DNA of 64,000 bases. Source: Cryptomeria japonica. Taxonomy: Eukaryota; Streptophyta; Pinopsida; Cupressales; Cupressaceae. Made by a program: the position numbers and the translations under genes. Shown here piece by piece: positions 23,922 to 35,072 of the stretch (position 1 is the stretch's first letter; each line of letters opens with the position of its first letter). The stretch covers positions 123,039,640 to 123,103,639 of the forward strand of contig NC_081410.1 of assembly GCF_030272615.1 (NCBI RefSeq), read 5' to 3'. The notes under the pieces are model-generated. The model ran no database searches, was not told the DNA's origin, and saw only the letters and a list, made by a program, of their open reading frames with translations.

Positions 23922-25414
23922 TGTAATGAACCCTTTTGGGATAAATTGTGAAATTGGGACCATTAACTTGCAAAAATCAATTGCACGAGACTTTTTTCCT
24001 TAACATCTTAATTAATACATAAAATAATATTAATTGAAGTTACTTGATTGCAAGAATGATGGTTTATGATACCGCTTTATAAATGATTGTCCTTATGAAA
24101 TACAATTGATATCACTTATATTCTGATATTATATGATATATGTAAACAAATATCACTGCTATCTCTGATATGGCACTTAAACATGTGCAAGATGATCTTG
24201 ATTAATAGATCTGATCTGCAACTATGGTTTGATTGGATGCTGCTGTCCCTGATCTATCTTGAAGGAATATACAAGTTGAGATCTTCAATCTGCAGAAGAG
24301 AAGTCTGCTCTTTCTGATGTGTCCCTGTAGAATATAGCTTTGAATCTCCTCCGTGGATAATAGCAATAATGCTATGAGAACTGTCTGATTTGGCAATGGA
24401 ATTATGCTGATAATGATCCTCAATCACTAATAGTGACGAGAGATGATTGCTGTCTCTGATTATTAATTGAACTCCATGCAATGAGGGTGTTGTTTCTGAT
24501 ATATATCGCTGACTGGATTGTGCATACAATATTGGGCCTTCAGCCTGGCTCTCCTCGACCTCTTCCAAACTAGAATAAAGATACCCGATATCATATCTCC
24601 CCTTAAATGATTGACTTCAGTATCCTTGTATATCTGAAATTACCGAATGGTTGCATCAAGGGACATGTCTATTCTTTAAGAGATCATATCTCTTCAACTA
24701 TAACCATCACACCCCTTCTCTAAATGCTTTTTCTATCATTAATCATATCTTTTTAGATTATTACTATTAGTCTAACTCTAAACTATACATCGCACTCATA
24801 CGATATATCTCTTGACAGATTGGTCAAAGTAATGACTAACCACATACATAATCTTTATCTTAGCTGATAATCTCCTTTGATGGCACTACTACCAATCATA
24901 CGTATGTCCTGATGTAGCAATCCTTTTAATTGATATTTGTAATCAATTACCTGCCTTTCCTTTGTTCCATCGATATTTGATGTTCCTTATCGATTTACTG
25001 ATTTTGCTGTCATAGAGACTTTGATTGCTTTGTCTGACTGCTGCCTTTTGTGACTCATATATAATCACTAATGAATTTGTCCGACTCTTTCCTTTAATCG
25101 ATTTCCCTTCACTCTTTGCTATTTGCTCCTTCCTCAAACACATAGGACTGTTTGGCCTCAATCATATGGTAGTTGGCACCGAGACTTATGGTATTAGCTT
25201 CCTATCACTTGATTGCCATGACTTGTATATACTCCTTGAGTTTGGACGTGGTCATTAACTTAGTATTGTATTTACTACATCGCTACCTTTGATGTCATAT
25301 TTATAATTAATTATTCTTATGGTTTGGTCTTTGCACTTGTCGCCTTATGTCTTCATCTCTGCTCCTGATTGATCCATGGTGATACGTTGCGCACGTTTGG
25401 TTAGGGACATCACA
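23922..25414 (-). repeat. 5' LTR of element D
   Basis: The 1,493 bp copy has plus-strand ends TGTAATGAACCC and GGGACATCACA. It differs from its partner by scattered substitutions and small indels only. Confidence 0.9.
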
Positions 25415-25419
25415 TCAAG

Positions 25420-25755
25420 AAAAAAGTATGTGTCTTGCTATCTCCTCCCCCTTTCCCTTCATATGTTCTTCGATTGTGAAGATTTTCCTCTCCTCCCAAC
25501 AACAACTTCGGCTTTTGCTCCTTGGTGGGCTCAAACTTTTTGTCTAAAATCCCTCAATTTCTTTGGCAATTCTCCTCAATCTCCTTTGTTGTTCTCCTTG
25601 CTCTCTTATCTTTGGGGATCTTCTCAACCTTTCTACTGTCGATTCATGACCACTTGGAATATGTTTCTTGTCTTTACTAAGGTTGTACAGGCATTAATTC
25701 CCAAGGGTATGTCTACTGCTAGTGTCACATTCCACTTCCTTCGACTCCTTTGTTC
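25420..25755 (-). pseudogene. Antisense Ty3/gypsy gag fragment (Arg/Ser region)
   Basis: The minus strand carries YEQRSRRKW at its right edge, equivalent to YEERSRREE of the plus-strand gag, then EQQRRLRRIAKEI and SPPRSKSRS, equivalent to AKRRRRLREVADS and its Arg/Ser tract. The fragment is bounded by element D (left) and the solo unit 25,761-29,241 (right). Homology continues beyond both insertions. Confidence 0.6.
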
Positions 25756-26344
25756 GTACTTGTGAGGTTTTCACACATCACCTCATTGCAAATGGGGACC
25801 CCCACTTTTTCACTTTTTAGGTAGATGTTTTGCTTAGATTGCCTTAGCTTAGCAATAATTTCCTAGTTTTAACCTTTGCTTGTGAAATGGTGTCTTAGTT
25901 TTAGTCTCTGGTCTCTTGCCTATGCAAAATGTCGAGTTCTTTTTTGGGGTATTTTATCGGGTTTAGAGATGTCATCAAATCAATATTTCAATGTCTTGAC
26001 TAGGCAGGACGAATAGGTTACCCTCCCAGTACTACAGCCAGTGTTGGTCTTCAAGTTGGTGCTAGCATGGTTGGAAGGATATTTTGATACTACAAATGTG
26101 TTCAGAAAGGTTAATGGAGAAGAATGACACTTTCCAGGATGATTTCGGACAACTTCCTATTTTTAGAAAGTTGCTTTTTTGCTTTTTCTATTTTTACAAA
26201 GTGTCATCTTTAGCACTAATAGGTCAATTGGAAAAGTTTCCATTTTTAGAAAATGCCAGTATCAAAAGTTACTACTGTGGAAAGATACCATGCAAAGAAA
26301 TTCCTCAAGGAAGTGTAGAAATTCTTGTCCCAAGCATGAATCCC

Positions 26345-27075
26345 ACCTAAGGAAAAGTGGGCAAATCCACTTGGAGATCAACTTTCCAAAGAGAAAATTC
26401 CACTTGAGGTCAAATTTCTTGAGTTAGAAACTAAGTGCACAAATCCACTTGGAGGTCTACTTTCCAAAGAGAAAAATCCACTTAGAGGTCAATTTCTCCA
26501 AGTTGAGGTGAGCAAAATGTTTCTAGGTCCTTGAAAATTCCTTGTGAGGTAAAACCAATTCCATCATATTTTTCCCCTAGAGTGCAAGGTAAAATGAAAT
26601 GCAAAAGAGAAAAATCCACTTAGGGGTCAAATTTCCAAAGTGAAGAGGTAATAAAAGTTAAGTGGAATAAGATTAATTCCCTCATGAAGTCAAATTTCCC
26701 ATGTGGAAATAAGGTTGCAAAGGTAAAGTGAATTTCATAAGGAAAAATTAGTCCCTATGAGGTTTGATTCTCCACTCAGAGCTAAAAATCAAATTACCTA
26801 TGCGGGTCGCATCGAATGTTGTGATAAAAGTAGGGACAAAATTTGTCCCTATGCAGATCAAATTTCCACCAATCAGCAACAAGTATTCAAGACCAAACAA
26901 GTGACAATCTTTCATAGTGTGAATTCCTCAAGGGCAAAAGTAAAGATAAAAATATAGGGACTAAATAGGCCCTATACCAATCGATTTTCCACCATTTCAT
27001 TTGGTGGAATGAACTAAGGATAGTGCAAATTCCATAGGGATAAGATCTGTCCCTATACTTATCGAATTCCCACTA
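26345..27075. repeat. Diverged short-motif array in the family A unit
   Basis: About ten related copies of a 27-35 base motif occur here. An early form is ATCCACTTGGAGGTC followed by AACTTTCCAAAG; a later form is TCCCTATGCAGATCAAATTTCCACC. Spacing varies from about 35 to 120 bases. The better-preserved family A copy at 49.6-58.4 kb instead carries a hairpin array in the comparable left half. Confidence 0.65.
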
Positions 27076-28344
27076 TCGCCATAACAATTCCAAAAACCTA
27101 AAGCGATACACATTAAAGAATTATTATTTGCTGGTAAAATCGCATGAAAGGAGAGGAGGTCGGCTTAATTATTAAGTGCTAAACAAATGCAATTTTAATT
27201 GCTAATAAACATAAAAGTTTTTTCAAGGCAAATCGGCTGTGTATGAAAGTGAAGAGGTACAATCATTGAATGGAAGACATATATAATGAAGAAGGGAAGC
27301 ACTCCATCACAAATCAAATTCTAATCTGCTTGAGACAGATTCGCATCCAAGAGAAATATAAACAAGTTCGCAAAAAAGAGGAAGAAGATATTCACCACAG
27401 CCAGCATAAGGAATTCAGACCATGAAAATCAGACCCAAGGATAGAAGAAATAGCGAATTTTGCTAAAATCAGAAAGTAAGTCATAATTGGAAAGAATAAA
27501 TCAGAGTTTTACAAGCAGATCTGAGTGTGTCTCGTCATCTTTTCAGTGTTTTCAGATCTGGAACATCATTTCCAAAAAGTTTTGAGAGGACAATTTCCAG
27601 ATTTTCAAAGGGTTTTAAGAAGCAAGTTTTGTGAATTATCTTGCATTCTGCTTAAGGTTTCATTCATTATCAAGGTTTAAATATTCTCTTTGTCTTTTTC
27701 AAGTTGGATGCAAGCTATGTGATGTATGGAGCATGCAAGATCATACAAGGAAATGGATGAAGATGAAAGCCCTACAAGGAAGTAACATGCACAAGATCAA
27801 AGTGAAAGCCCAAGACATGAAGAGGACTTCACCAAGGCAAACAATTTTCAACTCAAGGATCAGTTCAAGGGAGAAGTCAAATAAGATAACATCACAAATG
27901 CGAATGAGGAGGATCAACATGTCAAGTCTTGAATTTCCTCCGAAAATCCAAGAATTATTGCTAGTACTCCAAGGTGAAGGACTTCAAGATGAAAGATTCA
28001 GTGAAGCAAGACAAGTTAATCAAGTCTACAAGGCAAGCTGAGGTGGCATCCCAGTCGTCATTCAACCAATCAAAGGGCCTCGAGTTAAAATGTCCAGATA
28101 CATTGTACTTGACTCTTTCAAAGAAGGGTCAAGTGACACATGGCAATTTATCAAATATTGTTTTATGTACCTAACCTTAACTCTCATTGGTTAGAATTCA
28201 AAAAAAGACATGTGTCAACATCATTGTACTTATTTCATTGGCTAGAGGGAGTTTGTTACAGAAAAATCTTATTAGGGTTTCATTGTATAATCTCGGCCAT
28301 TGATTAGAGAATCAATCAGAGCCATTGAAATGTAAAAAGAGCTC

Positions 28345-28351
28345 TATATAA
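28345..28351 (+). promoter_or_regulatory. TATA box, family A solo unit
   Basis: TATATAA is followed by CTGTAAAAGGTTAATAG, as in the other family A units, about 0.9 kb before the right end. Confidence 0.5.
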
Positions 28352-29241
28352 GGCTCAGACCTCTCATCTGTAAAAGGTTAATAGTGGCTAGACAATAGTT
28401 AGTAATTAGATAGCATAAGCAATTAGGAGTTAAAAGTAGAGTAGGAGCAGAATTCTGGAGAAATTGTTGCAAAGATACTGCTTAAGTAATAAAACAGAGT
28501 TCATTGAAGTTTGGTGAATACTTGTTTGCTTTTGCGAGTTAGCATGGTTTCTTGTTTCTCACTAGAATAGATTTATTTTGCAAGTTGTCAGTAAATGAAT
28601 AAAGGATTGATAGTATTGCTTATGGTGAAATTGTTAAGTTCATACCCTTTTATGATTGGATGATTTTCAATTGTAGTGTAAAGTTAGCCTGAACTCTTGA
28701 ATGATAAACTTAACTTCTATTACTTTGTTCATTGTTCGAAATGTTGGTGAACCTAAGTAACGTGAAAATTTATTAGGTACCTTAGAAGATTGCACCATCT
28801 TTGTGGAGTTATTGAAATTGGCAAAGATAGGTTTGATTTCACCTTTGCACTATTGGTCTCTTGAATTCATAGGATTAGTCGAGGGTTAGAATTATCTTCC
28901 CAAAACCTCCTCTTTTGCATTTTATTTTCAAAAGCTTTCATAGAAATAAATCCAGAGAACTCAAAGCTACATCATTTGAATTCAAAGTGTTGAAGGAAGT
29001 TGGCAAAGCTTGGAATCGAGGAAGAATCCTAGAACAATTATGTAAGTCCCCTTTGGGTCACCAGCATACATCAAACCAATTGAGTCTATCCCAAATAGCA
29101 AAATTGCTCATTTTGGAACCTTAAAGTCTATTTAGTGATCACTTAGTTTAGCACATTGGAGATTTTGTTCAAAGAGAGGATAGAGTACCTTTGGTATTTG
29201 ATTTTGTGTTACTGTTGACAGTCATAAAACACTCACCAACA

Positions 29242-29541
29242 GTACCACTATAGTATTTGTTGCCTGTGTTGTTCATGGTTTCTCTCAGCCCAAAGATCTT
29301 GTAGGATGATGAAATGGTGTGCAATGAACCTTGGAAATATGTGCAAAAGACAGTCAACCAAACTAGAAGTAATCCAAGAAGAGTCTGGTACATCAGATAT
29401 ATTGTTGGAGTAGTTTGTGATGATACTTAGAAAATTGTGTACAATAAGCAGACATGAAAGGGTCTGGTTGATAGACCCTTTCATGGAGGAATTTAAAGGG
29501 ACATGTGACTTAACGTCTGAGATGATAGAGCTGGAATTCAT
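29242..29541 (-). pseudogene. Antisense Ty3/gypsy gag N-terminal fragment
   Basis: The minus strand encodes FPRFIAHHFIILQDLWAER then QQIL, which aligns with IPRLLARNLIALQDQREE and QQVL of the plus-strand gag (about 12,920-13,005). In a second phase it encodes FQGSLHTISSSYKIFGL, similar to EGTLHGELTVSTPIFDL. This is the most upstream piece of the antisense copy. Its 5' LTR, expected further right, was not identified. Confidence 0.7.
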
Positions 29542-30448
29542 AAATAAGGCTAGTTTGAGCAGCTTACATGTTTGAGTATGAAAATAAACGATAGTAATTA
29601 TTGAAATTGTTTGTAGACAAGTGACTTTTGTTATATGATAAGTGGTGTAAATTATTACATTTATTAAAAACCCCTTGTTAATTTCATAAAAGTTGTACCA
29701 AGCTTACTACTTGTTGATTGTCTTCAAATGCCCCGTAGCTTGTCGTGGAATTTGTCATTTCATCCATCACAACCGCAAATAGCTATAACTGATTTAGGTG
29801 TTAACATTTCTCCTATTGTTTTAAATTTAACATCATCATTCTTTTTTGCCTATGTTGATTAAATAATGGATATTAAAAGAGTAATGGTCGTTCATCTAGT
29901 TTATGACATGTATTTTTATACTAGGAATTGTATTTATATGGGAATGAGAACACTCATAAATGGGAATTTTTTATCAAGTAGCAGATATTTTAAGTGTTAA
30001 AATTCGACCCTAATAATTGGATAAATTTAAAATGTGCATATAATGTTGGGTTTTTAGCTTGGATGGGAACTTCTCCACAGAGTCAATGTGAATGTGTTGG
30101 AAGTGGTTTTAGTTATTCTATTTCGCATTTCACTTAAAAAAGGAAAAGTCTTCTATTTAGCTAATTTAGTCTAATGAAGTGTAGATATACATTAAAGATT
30201 TAAACTTATCTTCCAACTCATTTCTTGTACAAGATGAGGAGCTTTTTGAAAATTAGATTTTTGCTAAATAGTATAAAGATAGGTGCAAGATAGAAGAATG
30301 ATATACAGTAATAAACTCCGTGCAGCTGTAGCGAACAGTTTGTAGAGGTTTCAAAAGAACAAGAAGCTGATTTTAAAGGTTTAATTTTACATATATTTGT
30401 TTTATACTTTCATAGTTTGAAGTTTCAGCCGTTGCGTGATCGATGCAA
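29542..30448. other. Unassigned AT-rich stretch
   Basis: I see no gene or clear repeat here. It may contain the leader or LTR of the antisense Ty3/gypsy copy or the outer part of the 5' LTR of the gag-only element to the right. Confidence 0.35.
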
Positions 30449-31020
30449 TGTTCAGAAATTTAATTTTCTGCTGTTAAATATTTATATCTTGAGTTGTTTA
30501 ATGAGAGAACATTAGGACAGCAGTCAACAGGGATTGAAACTCTTCATATAGAAACAAAGAAAAACAAAGAGGGTTGGGAACTTGACATTAGAAAAGAATC
30601 TGTAAGATGATTCAACCATATAAATATTATGCAACGCAACTGAATTTTAATTGAACAGGATTAATGAAGATAAAAGTAATTTACATTGGCCATCAGAAAG
30701 AATTGGAAAATAAACCCAAGAATATGCCAACAACGTTCAGAAATTTAATTTTCTGCTGTTAAATAATTTATGTATTGAGTTATTTAATGAGAGAACATTA
30801 GGACAGCAGTCACCAGGGGTTGAAACTCTTCATATAGAAACAAAGAAAAACAAAGAGGCTTGGGAACTTGACACTAGAAAAGAATCAGTAAGATGATTCG
30901 ACTATATAAATATTATGCAGCACAACTGAAATTAATTGAACATGATTAATTAAGACAAGAAATTTACGTTGGCAAACAGAAAGAATTGGAAAATGAACCC
31001 AATAGTTACCCAACCACGTA
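30449..31020. repeat. About 285 bp tandem duplication
   Basis: Copies at about 30,450-30,734 and 30,735-31,020 share GTTCAGAAATTTAATTTTCT, GAGAGAACATTAGGACAGCA, CTTCATATAGAAACAAAG and AAAGAATTGGAAAAT. The second copy runs into the 5' LTR homology of the gag-only element. Confidence 0.85.
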
Positions 31021-31189
31021 ACAAAAGATCCATTTTCCAATAATTGAATATAATAATCGTGTAAGAAGAAAAACTCATATGGATAAAGGAGTGCGAGAAA
31101 AGAGAGAGACGAAAGATAATTATATGCATTCATCGCAATGAAAAAGTTTTGGGTCTAGTAAGCCAAAATAGCAAGTTAATATAAAAAGA

Positions 31190-32296
31190 GTCATAAGAAG
31201 CATTAAAGTATACAGCAGTGCGTTAAAAGTAGTTATTAGAGAAGCATCGAATTAGTAAGTGAAAGGACATGGTCCATGTGCTGACCAATGTGCACTTCCA
31301 AAAGGTGCGATTTGACTTTAAATACTCTCCAAGTAGTGCAATTCCTAAAGGAAAAAAGAATATTGTCTTCCTTAAAAAAGGGTACGATTTGCATTAGAGA
31401 TTATATTATTATTGTGACTAACAACAAACAATCAACAAAGAGAAAGATACGTCTCTTGAATCTGAAAAGGCATATATCTTAGAAGGATATAAATAAAGAT
31501 TAGAAAAGGAGTTTGAAGGTATGGAAGGAAAATAGAAAGAAAAAAAAAAGCTGAGAATCGTGTCTCAGAAAATTATTGAGATTTGAGATCTGCTTGCCAA
31601 GGATTATAACCTGGTAAAAGGGAACAGCCTGGTACGTTGGCTGATCCATATAATATGATCCTATTTTAAGCAATATAAACAGTAATATAAGTCAGAAATA
31701 TCTGACATGTAATGTAAACTAATCAGAAAAATTTAATAATGAAAATCAGAATATATATATATATAACAATAATAGATTGCAAATCAGACAGAACTCTTAA
31801 ATAAACATTAAAGAGAATATGAATATACTATTCATTCTTGCTATTACTGTCAGTATTTAAGGACATGGGAATGAGATGTTCCAAAGAGGGGCAGTCTAAA
31901 TCCAAGCAATAGGCTAAGTCCCAAGATAGGGTAGGGATCAGCGTCCTGTAAACTTTGAGGGCATAGTCCCAAGATAGGGTAAGGGCTTGGATCTGTAAAC
32001 TTTGAGGGAACCTATTGTAGTTGGCCTCTAAGCGCTTTGGTAACACACATATCCTCCTTCCTTAAAACTGAAGCAGTAACAAAGGATGGTAATTGCATTA
32101 AGAGTTATGGAAGACAATCTTTATTATCTAATATGGTTGATGAACAATTTACTTATTAATAATTGATAAATTAATTGAACTATGGATAGCACAGATTTGA
32201 TTCATATAAAAACAGATTTGTCTCCTAATCAATTTAGTTTAAGTCATGAGTATATTGAAATAGATTAATTATGTTAATCAGGTAGGGGACATTACA
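31190..32296 (+). repeat. 5' LTR (recognisable part) of the gag-only element
   Basis: From TATTAAAGTATACAGCAGTG-like sequence (AGCATTAAAG here) to GGGGACATTACA, this region matches the 3' LTR at 34,725-35,634. The extreme left of the 3' LTR (TGTAATATCCC, 34,487-34,724) has no counterpart just left of 31,190, so the 5' LTR start is rearranged or not located. It contains about 243 bp (31,460-31,705) missing from the 3' LTR and a shorter (TA)n tract near 31,752. Confidence 0.8.
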
Positions 32297-32298
32297 AT

Positions 32299-32310
32299 TG
32301 GTATCAGAGC
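32299..32310 (+). promoter_or_regulatory. Primer binding site (initiator tRNA-Met), gag-only element
   Basis: TGGTATCAGAGC begins two bases after the LTR end GGGGACATTACA. Confidence 0.9.
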
Positions 32311-32342
32311 TATATCCTGCCATCCTGTGGAAAGCTAGGTTG

Positions 32343-33697
32343 ATGCAAACCAGCCAAAGAGCACAAAGAGCTTTAGAAAGGGAAAGGAGAAAACTTTCAG
32401 CAAATTCCAATCCCAATCAAAACAATCATATGGCTGAACCAACAGGTGATGAGATGAGGACATTTATGGAGCTAACAACAAGACATTAATGGAACAAAAT
32501 GAAAGAACCCAAGTCCTCATGAAAGCCTTGCAAAACATGAATACTCCAATCAATGATCTTAGACTGATTTCTAGTGGAAGGGACATTAGTACAAATCCTT
32601 CAGAAAAGAATAGTAGATCATCCACACCTAAGTTACCAAAACCAACCTTCCTACCAAGAAATGATATACCAAGGGAGGAAGAGGAAATTAATCCTGTCAA
32701 TATCAGCACTGAAGAAATAGCAGAAGCCTACACAAATTTAAACCCTGAGGTAAGAAGAACCATATCATTCAGAGAATTTTGTGAAGCAAAAAGACATGAG
32801 AACCCGAGGAGAAAAATAGGACATTCAAGGAAGGACTTAAAACATAAGATGAATAAGGTAACACTTCCGAACTTTGATGGGTCGGATAAAATTACAGCCC
32901 ATGCTTGGTTGCAGAAACTAAACACTTATCTCATCCTTAGCCCCATGACCGAAGAGGATGCAGTCCAATTTGCTGTCCTGCACTTGGAAGGCTTAGCCCA
33001 CAAATGGTGGCACCATGGGATCCTCACCCAAGGGCACCAAAATATAGCCTCTTATGAAGAATTCTCACAGAAATTGATTAAAAGGTTTGACCGGAAACAT
33101 CCCCAAAAAGACTTCAAAGATTTGACTCAGCTAAAAGAGCTAGGGACAGTTGATGAATACATTACTAACTTTCAACGAATTGCAGTAAGAGTTACAGGGA
33201 TTGATGAAGATAGGCTAACCTATCTATTTGTTGAAGGGTTGAAAGAATCATTGAGAGGGTTAATGGGTGCCCTCAATCCAATAATCCTAGATGATGCTAC
33301 TGAAAAGGCCTTAAGACTAGAAACATCATCCCTAAATGACAAAACCCCAAATGATCATACTAAGATTTTCCACTAAAAGGATAATCACTGCAAGGTCTTC
33401 ATAGACAAAGATGAGCTTAAGAAAAAGAATTTATGTTTCAAATGTCAAGAGCCTTGGGAACGGGGGCACCATTGCCATAAAGGTGGATCGGACAGAAAAA
33501 GTTTGTGCTATAGATGTAAGGAAAGATGGGAACCTGGTCATAAATGTAAAAACCAAGCCTATCAGATAGAGGCAATTTCTGAGAAAGAGCGTGAACAGAA
33601 TCCTAGCAAGAAAACAAGGTATGACGAAGGAGATCTTAAGAGCATACAATCAAAAGAAAAAGGGAAGACAAACAAATGGAGCTTTACGGAAGAATGA
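32343..33697 (+). pseudogene. gag: gag of the gag-only LTR element
   Basis: Gag is the capsid and RNA-binding protein. An N-terminal segment (from about 32,343, MQTSQRAQRALERERRK) is in one frame. A one-base shift near 32,486 leads into the long frame 32,489-33,376, whose core has the retrotransposon gag pattern: VTLPNFDGSDKITAHAWLQK, LEGLAHKWWHH, YEEFSQKLIKRFDRKHPQ, KELGTVDEYITNFQ and RLTYLFVEGLKESLRG. After a TAA at 33,374 the same frame continues with two fingers of the CX2CX7HXC type, CFKCQEPWERGHHC and CYRCKERWEPGHKC, and stops at 33,697. This finger spacing is typical of many plant chromovirus gags. Only one stop and one shift are present, so it is rather young. No protease, RT or integrase follows. 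Confidence 0.88.
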
Positions 33698-33886
33698 ACC
33701 CAGTAATCATGACGCCATCCTATCCTTAAGATCTAGAAGCAAAAATCTCCATAATAAAAATTGTAATATGTCAACTTGAAGGTTTCCTTGTCAAATAAAG
33801 AACAACCTTTTCATTAGACATTGCAGAGTAAACATGAATCAATACTAGGCAATGAGAAGGAATCTAAACAATACATGTATTAATTT

Positions 33887-34100
33887 GTATGCTCCCTGTT
33901 TGCATATATCCATGTGTATACTCTGTGTTTTCAAGTGTATGCTCCATGTTTGCATATATCCATGCGTATGCTCTGTGTTTTCCATGTGTATATTCTGTGT
34001 TTTCAAGTGTATGCTCCATGTTTGCATATATCCATGCGTATGCTCTGTGTTTTCCATGTGTATACTCTGTGTTTTCAAGTGTATGCTCCATGTTGGCTCT
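33887..34100. repeat. 72 bp tandem array (three 24 bp sub-units)
   Basis: Two full 72 bp units and two partial units contain GTGTATGCTCCATGTTTGCA, TCCATGCGTATGCTCTGTG and CATGTGTATACTCTGTG. The 24 bp sub-units are themselves related. Because the period is a multiple of 3, all frames across it stay open; these are repeat effects, not genes. It lies between gag and the polypurine tract. Confidence 0.9.
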
Positions 34101-34466
34101 ATATTTTTAGTTAATCTAGGATATATGAATATCAAGAAGGAATAAAAGATAATATGACTTTATCTAGAGATCGTTGCATTTGGGGTCATAGATGTGTGTC
34201 ATGATTCTAATACTCATACATAAGTTCTTACCTTAACGTAAGAGACATCTATGATATTGTGCAACATTTACATTTTCAGATGATAAGGAAGGGAAGATGA
34301 GAAGAAACTTGTTGTAAGATTACAAAACCTTGTAAATTCCCAATCATTAGTTAAGATAACCCACAGTGAATTAAGAACGTTATATATACATTGAGGAACT
34401 AAGGGGCTAGTTTTGGGATCCTTCCATTTAAGGGATTTGGTTAAACTATCATTGCTTGAGGACAAG

Positions 34467-34486
34467 CAAATTTAGGAAGGGCGGAC
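34467..34486 (+). promoter_or_regulatory. Polypurine tract of the gag-only element
   Basis: A GAGGACAAGCAAATTT segment (34,459-34,474) and then AGGAAGGGCGGAC immediately precede the LTR start TGTAATATCCC at 34,487. This is the usual plus-strand primer position. The same GAGGACAAGCAA context precedes the LTR at 49,085. Confidence 0.75.
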
Positions 34487-35036
34487 TGTAATATCCCTAC
34501 GTAAATATTAATATTTCCGACCTTATTAATTTATTTATTATATAACCAATTTCCATTTTTTTTATTTAATCAATGCCTAATATTTAATAAATTAATTTAG
34601 TGTCTAAATATTAATTTAATAAATTAATTTAATGTCTAAATATTTAATAAATTAATTTAATGACTAAATATTAATTTATAATCAATAATACCCTAAACCC
34701 CAAAGCATGATCGATTCATGAAAGAAGTATTAAAGTATACAGCAGTGCGTTAAAAGTAGTTATTAGAGAAGCATCGAATTAGTAAGTGAAAGGACATGTC
34801 CATGTGCTGACCAATGTGCACTTCCAAAAGGTGCGATTTGACTTTAAATACTCTCCAAGTAGTGCGATTCCTAAAAGAAAAAAGAATATTGTCTTCCTTA
34901 AAAAAGGGTACGATTTGCATTAGAGATTATATTATTATTGTGACTAACAACAAACAATCAACAAAGAGAAAGATACGTCTCTTGAATCTGACATGTAATG
35001 CAAACTAATCAGAAAAATTTAATAATGAAAATCAGA

Positions 35037-35072
<36 letters not shown>

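Larger units (their letters stand above)
20795..25414 (-). mobile_element. Complete non-autonomous LTR retrotransposon (element D)
   Basis: Two LTRs in direct orientation (20,795-22,275 and 23,922-25,414) flank a 1.65 kb interior. The 5 bp duplication TCAAG is perfect on both sides (20,790-20,794 and 25,415-25,419). A tRNA-Met primer site lies on the minus strand next to the right LTR, so the element reads right to left. The interior has no gag, protease, RT or integrase, only a 39 bp tandem array and a 246 bp tandem duplication, so movement would need enzymes from another element. It sits inside the antisense Ty3/gypsy gag. Confidence 0.9.
25761..29241 (+). mobile_element. Family A solo LTR-like unit, 3.5 kb
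   Basis: The unit starts TGTGAGGTTTTCACACATCA, matching the family A left end at 58,362 on the minus strand (TGTTGTGACCATTTCACACAT), and both continue into a GGGGACCCCC segment. It ends CACTCACCAACA. Flanks GTACT (25,756-25,760) and GTACC (29,242-29,246) are a nearly perfect duplication. Removing the unit rejoins antisense gag in frame (QQIL, stop, WYEQRSRR against QQVLRRYEERSRR). Inside are repeated short motifs (26,345-27,075), GAGGTGGCATCCCAG at 28,041 and a TATATAA box at 28,345. The family A protein is absent. The frame at 27,631-28,041 is basic and unrecognised. Confidence 0.8.

Noticed and set aside
33852-34145. Several frames of 66-97 codons on both strands
   Set aside because: All fall on the 72 bp array and are by-products of a period divisible by 3.
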